From the NCBI GenBank assembly GCA_904393855.1, contig CAJFNE010000003.1:1-27324 (forward strand): a stretch of 27,324 bases of DNA, written 5' to 3'. Source of the DNA: an uncultured Oscillibacter sp. GTDB lineage: Bacteria > Bacillota > Clostridia > Oscillospirales > Oscillospiraceae. The translations under genes were made by a program, and so were the position numbers. Positions within the stretch are counted from its first letter, which is position 1. The number at the start of each line of letters is the position of its first letter. Below are positions 21,186 to 27,324 of the stretch, piece by piece. A model generated the notes under the pieces. That model made no database searches. It had not been told where the DNA came from and saw only the letters and a program-made list of their open reading frames with translations.

Positions 21186-21572
21186 ATGGTGGGTAAGGAT
21201 TTCGTGAGACGGCTGGACGGACAGGCCCTGGAGCGGCTGCTGGCAGAGTGCGGCGACAGTGTGGAGGGCATCATCTTCCGTCTGGCCTGGAAGCAGGGGC
21301 TGACCCGCGAGGAGATCCGCAGTCTGACCTGGAGCGACCTGCTGTTTTCAGAGCACCAGCTCTGTCTGCCGGACCGGACCGTTCCCCTGGAGCCGGAGAC
21401 CGAGGCCTGCCTGCGCCGCCGGGCGGAGCGCTGGGAGAGCGTCTCGCCCCACGTGGTGATCTCGGACCGGCTGCGGCAGCAGATGCCGCCGGAGTCCATC
21501 TCCCGGCTGGCACGGAAAGCCATGAACCGGGCGGGCATCCAGGGGGGTCAACCTGATGGACCTGCGGCATGA
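21186..21572 (+). CDS. Recombinase-derived protein, N-terminal part (split by G6 run)
   Basis: This 128-aa frame resembles the first half of a tyrosine-recombinase catalytic domain: FRLAWKQGLTREEIRSLTWSDL (31-52) is like the family's T-G-L-R-x-x-E-l-x-x-L-x-W-x-D segment but with Thr at the usual catalytic Arg position. It then has LPDRTVPLEPETEACLRRR. Just at the point where H-x-L-R-H should follow, a run of six G (21542-21547) puts the frame out of step and it ends 25 bases later. In the +1 frame VNLMDLRHDF continues in the next gene. Reading with five G would give one protein. GAGGAGG before the ATG. It may be a true split gene with overlap, a frameshift mutation or a sequencing error. Confidence 0.6.
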   Translation: MVGKDFVRRLDGQALERLLAECGDSVEGIIFRLAWKQGLTREEIRSLTWSDLLFSEHQLCLPDRTVPLEPETEACLRRRAERWESVSPHVVISDRLRQQMPPESISRLARKAMNRAGIQGGQPDGPAA

Positions 21573-22464
21573 CTTCATTATCCGCCAGCTGGAGACCCAT
21601 GACTGGCCTTATGTGGTGCGGATCAGCGGCATCGCCGTTCCCACCCTGCACGCCTGCTTTTCCCCCTACATCCCCCAGGAGCGGGCGGGGACAGCGGAGG
21701 AGCGCCAGACGGGAGTGGACAGCTTCCTCATGTGGAAGCTGCTGCAGGTGGAGGGCAGCTCCCCGGTGGGGCTGGCCCTGTGGATGAGCTGGAAGCTGGG
21801 GATGCGGGTCCAGGAGATCGTGGACCTCACCTGGGGCCAGGTGGACCTGGACCGGGGGGTCATCCGCCTGCCGGACCGGACCCTCTCCATGGGCGTCACC
21901 CTGCGGCGGCTGCTGCGGACGTCCCAGAGCCGCCGCCAGAGCGGAGACGATCCCCACGTGCTGCTCTCCCCCAACTCCCGCAGGCCCATGGACCAGCCCC
22001 GGCTGTCCAAGATCGTCCGTACCGCCCTGATCCGGGGCGGCATGGAGCATGTGAGCCTGGGAGACCTGTGCCGGGAGGAGCGGCGGGAGTCGGAGGACGC
22101 CCGGCTGCTGGCCCACGCCGCGGAGAAAGGCTCCATCTGCCGGCGGGAGGCCATGGATCTGCTGGGGTTGTCCCGGATCGCCGCCTATGAGCGGCTGCGG
22201 CAGCTGGCGGCCCGGGGAAAGCTGGTGCGGGTGGGCGGCAAGTACTACCCCGCCGGACAGGTGGTGCCGCCGGAGGAACAGTACGCGGTGATCCGGGCGT
22301 TCCTGGAGGAGTCCGGCCCGGCGTACCGGCAGGACCTGGCGGACCTGCTGCACATCGGCCCCCGGCAGTGCGGCCTGATCCTCAAGCACATGGTGGAGGA
22401 CGGACGGCTGGTCCAGGTGGGGCAGCGGTACTGCCTGCCCGCCGGGAAGACGGTCAGTCTGTAA
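21556..22464 (+). CDS. Decayed tyrosine-recombinase-like protein with two winged helices
   Basis: This 302-aa protein has three parts. The first continues the preceding frame's recombinase domain (MDLRHDFIIRQLETHDWPYV). A second recombinase-like domain has MSWKLGMRVQEIVDLTWGQVDLD (78-100, Arg84 as catalytic-type Arg) and LPDRTLSMG, but the H-x-L-R site reads VSLGDLCRE (Gly and Cys replace His and Arg) and no tyrosine motif follows. Two winged-helix domains come next (about 191-235 and 242-298), each ending in a G-K/R-L-V-R/Q-V-G wing. The pattern suggests a DNA-binding regulator evolved from a recombinase. AGGGGGGT sits 8 bases before the ATG, so it can be translated separately. It lies 330 bases before the surface-layer gene. 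Confidence 0.62.
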   Translation: MDLRHDFIIRQLETHDWPYVVRISGIAVPTLHACFSPYIPQERAGTAEERQTGVDSFLMWKLLQVEGSSPVGLALWMSWKLGMRVQEIVDLTWGQVDLDRGVIRLPDRTLSMGVTLRRLLRTSQSRRQSGDDPHVLLSPNSRRPMDQPRLSKIVRTALIRGGMEHVSLGDLCREERRESEDARLLAHAAEKGSICRREAMDLLGLSRIAAYERLRQLAARGKLVRVGGKYYPAGQVVPPEEQYAVIRAFLEESGPAYRQDLADLLHIGPRQCGLILKHMVEDGRLVQVGQRYCLPAGKTVSL

Positions 22465-22477
22465 CAGGAAAAGGAGC

Positions 22478-22509
22478 GCGGGGAGCGGGCCATTTGGTCC
22501 GCTCCCCGC
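22478..22509 (+). terminator. Terminator after the recombinase-like gene
   Basis: A 14-bp stem with one G-U pair (GCGGGGAGCGGGCC / GGTCCGCTCCCCGC, ATTT loop) is followed by CGTTTCC. The hairpin is strong but the T-run is short. Confidence 0.6.
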
Positions 22510-22793
22510 CGTTTCCCCGGCTGACCCCAATGTTATGCCGGGAAAACATGGGCTCTCAGACGGTTGGTATGCCGTTTTTCATTTCCATTAAAAGGTTCCC
22601 CAAACGCTGGACAGGGGGCAAATATTCCCTTAAATTGGCCTTGCAAACGCGGATTTCTCCTCCGTCACCCGGCGCCGGGGCCCGGTGTGTCTGCCGGCGG
22701 CCCGCCGGCTGGCTAGCCCTCACGCGGGACCCGGAGGCCGGGGCAGGGGGGAGGTCCGAAAGCTTGCGAAATTTTAGAAGGAGGAAAGATCCC
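22510..22793 (+). other. Long upstream region of the surface protein gene
   Basis: There is no gene. The first 130 bases are AT-richer and probably hold the promoter, although I find no clean -35/-10 pair (candidate TTGGTA near 22563 with TTAAAA 18 bases on). The last 130 bases are very GC-rich with several palindromes (GCCGGC-N5-GCCGGC around 22692-22710), suggesting a structured 5' leader. AAGGAGG lies before the ATG. Confidence 0.45.
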
Positions 22794-25700
22794 ATGAAGA
22801 AGTTCCTTTCCCTGGTGCTTGCTCTGGCGATGGCCCTGTCTCTGGTCACTGTCAGCGCGGGCGCCGCGAGCTTCGAGGATGACGGCGACATCACCTATCA
22901 GGAAGCCGTTACCGTCATCGCGGGGTTGGGCATCGTCGAGGGTTATGACGACGGTTCCTTCAACCCCACTGGAGGCTTGACCCGCGGCGCGGCCGCCAAG
23001 ATCATCTGCAACCTGATCCTGGGGCCCACCACCGCAGACGCGCTGAACGCGACATCCGCTCCTTTCAGCGACGTTCCCACCACCAATGAGTTTGCCGGCT
23101 ACATTGCCTACTGCTCTCAGCAGGGCATCATCAGCGGCTACGCGGACGGCACTTTCCGTCCCTCCGCCAGCCTGACGGGCTATGCCTTCATGAAGATGCT
23201 GCTGGGCCCGCTGGGCTATGACTCCACTTACGAGGGCTACACCGGCTCCAACTGGTCCATCCAGGTGGCCAAGCAGGCCATCGGCATCGGCCTGGACGAC
23301 GGCAACGACGACTTCAACGGCACGGACAACGTGACCCGCGAGGAGGCCTGCCTGTATGCCTTCAACACCCTGCAGGCCACCCTGGTGGAATACAGCAGCT
23401 CCAACACCGTCATCGTGGGCGACGTGCAGGTGACCACCTCCTCCGACCGCTCCGAGGTGGAGAACAACGACAGCAACGAGACCATCGAGGACGACGACCT
23501 GATGCAGTTCGCCGAGGAGTACTTCGAGGATCTGGAGGCTGAGGACGACACCGACGGCTTCGGCCGCCCCGCCACCACCTGGGTGTATGACGGCGACGAG
23601 CTGGGCACCTATGCCGACACCGCCGACGAGACCCTGGTTGTCAGTGACAACTACGATCTGGCTACCTGGATGACCGACGGCAGCTACCTGAACTACTCCG
23701 AAAACGACATCCTGGATAACGCCACCGTGTACTTCAACGGCACGGAGGAGGGCGACTATGAGGATGTGGACGACGACGTGCTGACCAGCAAGGGCGACAT
23801 CCTGGAGGTCTTTGAGAACGACAGCGGCGATGCCGAGACCATCGTCATCCGTTCTTACACCTATGCCCGGGTGAACGAAGTCATCACCGACCTGTCCTCC
23901 ACCCACGAGAACCGGGGCGCGACCGTGGGCATCGACCTGGTGGACATCGATGACAACTCCTTCGGCACCTACTATGACGATTACAACGACGACGACAAGA
24001 TCCTCAAGGGCTACAACAGCGACTACACCGAGGACACCGTCATCGCAATCGCTCTGAGTGATAGCGGCGCTGTGCTGGACAGCTATGTGATGGAGAGCGT
24101 CACCGGCACGCCTACCGCCGGCCGGACTGTAGAGACTTTCTCCAATGACCGCAGCGACACCGTGGTAAGCGCGGGCACCATCACCATCGACGGCACCCGG
24201 TACACCTACGCGGGCCAGATGACTGGCGTGTCCTCTGGCGAGAACGTGGACTTCGACGAGGAGCACACCATCTACCTGACCGCTGATGGCTATGTTCTGG
24301 CTGTGGATGGCGACGCCACCGCCGCCCTGGACGATGTGTACTACGTGGCCGGCGTCTACGGCGAGCGCAGCAGCGGCCGCACGACCTACTATGCCGAGGC
24401 TGTCTCCGTCTCTGACGGCGTGCTCCATACGCTGGAACTGTCCTCTGAGGGCCAGTCCGACTTTGGCCTGAGCAGCAGCGATTACGATTATGACACGACT
24501 GTGGCCGGCCTGTACGTTCTGGACGAGGAGGACGACGAGTACTTCATCGACAACGACTACTCCGGCGCCCTGGATGACGGCGACGAGGTGGGCAGCTACA
24601 CTGTGGTGGTCAGCGAGTACAGTGGTGGAACCAACGGCCTGTCTCAGGATGTGGACAGCGACTCCACCACCATCCGCTTCAGCAACAACACTTCCGCCAG
24701 CCTCAGCCGCCTATATCTGACTGACGATACTTTCTTTGTCAGTGTTGAGGGCAACGCCAAGGTGGAGAGCCTGGACGTCACCACCGCCACCGGCGTGATG
24801 ACCGTGGATGCCGACGAGAGCAATCAGCTCAGCGCCTATGCTTTCTACAAGACCGACGACAGCGATGCTGTGTACGTTCTGTATGTGGCTAACACCCTGG
24901 CCGGCTCCGTGAGCTTGAGCGACGTGGTGTACCTGACCGACGATGCCAATACCGCCAACAGCGATGGCTATGTGGTGGATCTGTTCTTCCTGGAGGACAT
25001 GGAACTGGCGGAGGACGTCACCATTGACAGCCGTGACGATCAGGGTTTCTACACCTATGATCAGGACGAGGACGGCATCTATGAGCTGTCTGTCACCAGC
25101 AGCTACAACCTGGCCAACCAGAACCTGGGCGGCGTTACCAACGGCACCGAGGTTGACGATGAGGACGGCTACGCCGAACTTGTCACTTTTGACGAGGTCC
25201 GCAGCAACCGGGCCAGCGGCGAGACGACCGTAAAGAACGGCGAGAACCACAAGGTGGAGTTCGTTGCCGTGTCTTTCGACAATGCTACCGTGATTGACAC
25301 CCGGTCCAGCAGCCAGAAGAGCCACGCCCTGTACTCCAGCGACATCGAGTCCGCCAGCGCCCTGTCCACCGCCATCAACCGCGGCGACGTGCAGGCTGAC
25401 GTGTTCGTGGAGGGCGGCGAGATCGTTTTCGTGGCGGTCACCGCCACCGAGCAGGAGCCCACCACCAGCAACGGTGCTGAGGTTCCCACCATCTCCACCG
25501 CTGTGACCCCCAGCACGAACGTGGCTTACGGCACCAGCATCACGCTGATCGCCGACGCCCGCGTCAGCGATGGCGGCACCCTGAGCTATCAGTGGTACAA
25601 GGACGGCACCGCGATCACCGGCGCCACCACCGCCAACTACACCCTCACTGCTACGGAGACTGCCGGTTATACCTGTGTGGTGACGAACACCAACCCCAAC

Positions 25701-25958
25701 ACCGGCCGCACCAGCAGTGCTGAGTCCGGCGTGCTGACGGTCACCGTGTCCGCGGCTCCCATGACGGTGAACATCACCTGCGTCTCGAATACGGGCAGCA
25801 CGATCTATTCGACGACCGAAACCATTACGGCAGACAGTTCCGTTTCCGCGCCTACTATCGAGAACTGGACTGTTGTGGGTACGGGTTCTGCGAGTGTCAC
25901 GTTCGTGCCCGGCGGCAGCACCAACGTGACCTTCACCTACACCTACAGTGGAACTTGA
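22794..25958 (+). CDS. SLH-domain surface (S-layer-like) protein with Ig-like C-terminus
   Basis: This 1054-aa exported protein has a signal peptide (residues 1 to about 24, KKFLSLVLALAMALSL core, ending SAGA-A). Three SLH domains follow at about 26-77, 91-142 and 150-194, with G-Y-D-D-G-S-F-N-P and T-R-G/E motifs, which bind pyruvylated wall polymer. Residues 200-890 are unusually rich in Asp, Glu, Ser, Thr and Tyr and have no domain I recognise. About 897-985 is an Ig-like domain (GTLSYQWYKDG...GYTCVVTN), then a last beta-rich module to 1054. Codon choice is strongly biased (AAC, GAC, CTG, ACC), as in highly expressed genes. It is probably a major surface protein. The start has AAGGAGG. Confidence 0.85.
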   Translation: MKKFLSLVLALAMALSLVTVSAGAASFEDDGDITYQEAVTVIAGLGIVEGYDDGSFNPTGGLTRGAAAKIICNLILGPTTADALNATSAPFSDVPTTNEFAGYIAYCSQQGIISGYADGTFRPSASLTGYAFMKMLLGPLGYDSTYEGYTGSNWSIQVAKQAIGIGLDDGNDDFNGTDNVTREEACLYAFNTLQATLVEYSSSNTVIVGDVQVTTSSDRSEVENNDSNETIEDDDLMQFAEEYFEDLEAEDDTDGFGRPATTWVYDGDELGTYADTADETLVVSDNYDLATWMTDGSYLNYSENDILDNATVYFNGTEEGDYEDVDDDVLTSKGDILEVFENDSGDAETIVIRSYTYARVNEVITDLSSTHENRGATVGIDLVDIDDNSFGTYYDDYNDDDKILKGYNSDYTEDTVIAIALSDSGAVLDSYVMESVTGTPTAGRTVETFSNDRSDTVVSAGTITIDGTRYTYAGQMTGVSSGENVDFDEEHTIYLTADGYVLAVDGDATAALDDVYYVAGVYGERSSGRTTYYAEAVSVSDGVLHTLELSSEGQSDFGLSSSDYDYDTTVAGLYVLDEEDDEYFIDNDYSGALDDGDEVGSYTVVVSEYSGGTNGLSQDVDSDSTTIRFSNNTSASLSRLYLTDDTFFVSVEGNAKVESLDVTTATGVMTVDADESNQLSAYAFYKTDDSDAVYVLYVANTLAGSVSLSDVVYLTDDANTANSDGYVVDLFFLEDMELAEDVTIDSRDDQGFYTYDQDEDGIYELSVTSSYNLANQNLGGVTNGTEVDDEDGYAELVTFDEVRSNRASGETTVKNGENHKVEFVAVSFDNATVIDTRSSSQKSHALYSSDIESASALSTAINRGDVQADVFVEGGEIVFVAVTATEQEPTTSNGAEVPTISTAVTPSTNVAYGTSITLIADARVSDGGTLSYQWYKDGTAITGATTANYTLTATETAGYTCVVTNTNPNTGRTSSAESGVLTVTVSAAPMTVNITCVSNTGSTIYSTTETITADSSVSAPTIENWTVVGTGSASVTFVPGGSTNVTFTYTYSGT

Positions 25959-26013
25959 GTGTCTCTAATCTGACACACACCCTTCTGTGAGCCTTTTCAG
26001 GGTCTCACAGCCC

Positions 26014-26045
26014 AAAGGCCCCGCTCCTTTCGGAGCGGGGCCTTT
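26014..26045 (+). terminator. Intrinsic terminator of the surface protein gene
   Basis: A perfect 14-bp stem (AAAGGCCCCGCTCC and its complement, TTTC loop) ends in TTT, about 55 bases past the stop. Confidence 0.85.
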
Positions 26046-26270
26046 GCCGTATCTGTCCGCCTCCCCGCCCGGGCCGCCGGCGCGGGGCAGGGCAGGGGAG
26101 CGGGGGAGAGAGCAGGACCCCGGCAGGGGCCAGGGAAGGCCCCCCCGGCCAGCCACTTCGGGAGCACCCCCGGCAGGACGGGGAAGCCCCCGCATCCCCC
26201 CTCTTCACGCTCCACTCTTATCTTTTATCTCCTATCTTCTCTCTCCACACTCGTATCCAGGCAGACCGAA
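26046..26270. other. Gene-free, low-complexity spacer
   Basis: I see no credible gene. The first half is G/C-rich. Positions about 26187-26252 are a long pyrimidine-rich run with loose repeats of TATCTTT/TCTCC, purine-rich on the minus strand. Confidence 0.5.
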
Positions 26271-26297
26271 GCGGGAAGCGGCCAAGCCGCTTCCCGC
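26271..26297 (-). terminator. Probable terminator of the ABC permease gene
   Basis: A perfect 12-bp stem (GCGGGAAGCGGC / GCCGCTTCCCGC, 3-base loop) lies 34 bases past the permease stop. The minus-strand tail is poor in T (TTCGG), so this is a moderate call. Confidence 0.6.
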
Positions 26298-26330
26298 TCC
26301 TCCAATCTATCTATAACCCGTCCCGTCCCG

Positions 26331-27324
26331 TCAGTCGTAGCGCAGGGCGTCGATGGGATTCAAGGCCGCCGCTTTCTTGGCGGGCAGGTAGCCGAAGACG
26401 ATGCCGATGCCGGCGGAGACGCCGAAGGCGATCACCACCGCCGCCGCGCTGGGGCTGACGGTGATGGGGGTGTCCGGGATCACGTTGGCAATCACCGTCG
26501 TGGCCGTCGCCGAGAGGCCGAAGCCCAGGAGAATCCCCAGGATTCCCCCCAGGGCGGAGGTGGTGGCCGCCTCGATGACGAACTGGCGCAGGATGGCGCC
26601 CTCCCGGGCCCCCAGGGCCTTGCGGATGCCGACCTCCCGGGTCCGCTCCGTGACGGACACCAGCATGATGTTCATGATGCCGATGCCGCCCACCACCAGG
26701 GAGATGGCGGCAATGCCCGCCAGGATGTAGATGACCATGTTCACCATGGAGTTCATCTGCTCCACCATCTCCGCCATGCTGGTGACGGTGTAGGCGTCCT
26801 CGTCCTCAAACACCTCATAGAGGACGCTCTCCAGCTCCTCCTTGGCCTCCAGGATCTGGTCCGTGTCCTGGACGGTGATCGTGTAGCTGCTGATGGTGCC
26901 GGTGAAGCTGAGGCGGGCGGCGGTGGAGTAGGGGACGTACACGCAGTCGTCGGTGCCGCCCTCCTCCAGCTCGTCGCTCTCCGCCGCCAGCACCCCCACA
27001 ATGGTGAAGGTGGTGCCGCCCACCTTCAGGGCCTGGCCCACGGCGTCCCCGTTGTAATAGTAGAGGTTCAGGTGTTGGCCCACCACGCAGACCTTCTTCC
27101 GGCCGGTCATGTCCGTGTACTGGAGTCCCCGGCCCTGGGCCACCTCATAGCCCTGCATCTCGCAGTAGTCCTCGCTGACGCCGGTGACGGAGGTGGCGCT
27201 GAGGGTGTCGCTGCCGATCTTTACCGAGCCGGTCATGGAGACGGTGGGGGAGATCTGCTTGAAGGTCTCGCTGTTGTCCTCCACCACCTGGTACATCTCC
27301 TCCTCGGAGACGGTGCGGGAGGAG
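26331..27324 (-). CDS. MacB/FtsX-type ABC transporter permease, C-terminal part
   Basis: The gene runs off the window edge; 331 codons are visible and the N-terminus, including the first transmembrane segment, is missing. The visible part begins in the extracytoplasmic (MacB-PCD) domain (YEVAQGRGLQYTDM, KKVCVVGQHLNLYYYNGDAVG, TIVGVL). It then has three hydrophobic segments, including IYILAGIAAISLVVGGIGIMNIMLVSV. This is followed by the coupling motif TERTREVGIRKALGAREG, and the end is KKAAALNPIDALRYD, a typical FtsX-family terminus. It works with an ABC ATPase that should be encoded upstream on the minus strand, beyond the window. The substrate is unknown; peptides, lipoproteins or antibiotics are known cargo in the family. 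Confidence 0.88.
   Translation of the reverse strand, partial: SSRTVSEEEMYQVVEDNSETFKQISPTVSMTGSVKIGSDTLSATSVTGVSEDYCEMQGYEVAQGRGLQYTDMTGRKKVCVVGQHLNLYYYNGDAVGQALKVGGTTFTIVGVLAAESDELEEGGTDDCVYVPYSTAARLSFTGTISSYTITVQDTDQILEAKEELESVLYEVFEDEDAYTVTSMAEMVEQMNSMVNMVIYILAGIAAISLVVGGIGIMNIMLVSVTERTREVGIRKALGAREGAILRQFVIEAATTSALGGILGILLGFGLSATATTVIANVIPDTPITVSPSAAAVVIAFGVSAGIGIVFGYLPAKKAAALNPIDALRYD

Noticed and set aside
22713..24428. Minus-strand frame of 571 codons rich in Val, Gly and His
   Set aside because: It is antisense to the SLH protein; the Val/His pattern mirrors GAC/AAC-rich codons of the real gene.
1..27324. CRISPR arrays, tRNA and rRNA genes, insertion sequences
   Set aside because: No regularly spaced direct repeats, no tRNA-like cloverleaf or rRNA sequence and no transposase were seen on reading both strands.

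Overview
The window looks like the chromosome of a high-GC Clostridia member, most likely the Oscillospiraceae group (Flavonifractor/Oscillibacter/Lawsonibacter-like). The reasons are the high GC with Firmicutes-style AAGGAGG ribosome sites, sigma-A promoters, a CIRCE heat-shock operator, an SLH-anchored surface protein, and a PBSX/XkdK-type contractile-tail gene order. This assignment is inferred from gene content; no rRNA is present.

Layout. (1) 1-9852, plus strand: a tightly packed virion-structure operon with many ATGA/GTGA overlaps. It runs prohead protease, decoration protein, major capsid protein, three head-tail connector/completion genes, tail sheath, tail tube, chaperone-like protein, a 159-aa protein, LysM tail protein, hub (gpD), spike (gpV), gp25, baseplate J and DUF2313. 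It then stops at a strong intrinsic terminator. There is no long tape-measure gene, no fibre, holin, endolysin or integrase in view; terminase and portal would lie before the window. (2) 9875-13334, minus strand: an M20 metallopeptidase, YhdT/DUF997 and PanF-like sodium symporter operon with a clear promoter and an upstream palindrome. (3) 13352-17464, minus strand: a four-gene operon (acidic small protein, NIF3-C-like protein, SAM methyltransferase, alpha/beta hydrolase) and an ABC-class ATPase gene, each with its own promoter. (4) 17527-18503: a Lar-like zinc-ribbon protein and an Hsp20 gene under a promoter covered by a CIRCE site. (5) 18598-20972: an OGG-like DNA glycosylase, a flavodoxin-like protein, and two divergent ribbon-helix-helix (RHH) genes, one of only 54 codons. 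Three promoters here carry the same AGTGAACCA element between -35 and -10, suggesting one small regulon. (6) 21186-22464: two overlapping reading frames that together look like a tandem, catalytically decayed tyrosine-recombinase protein ending in two winged helices, split at a G6 run. (7) 22794-25958: a large, very acidic SLH surface protein with a strong terminator. (8) 26331 to the end, minus strand: the C-terminal part of a MacB/FtsX-type ABC permease.

The points most worth a second look are the shared RHH operator linking a DNA-repair gene to the RHH pair, the virion operon lacking a normal tape measure, and the split recombinase-derived protein upstream of the surface-layer gene.
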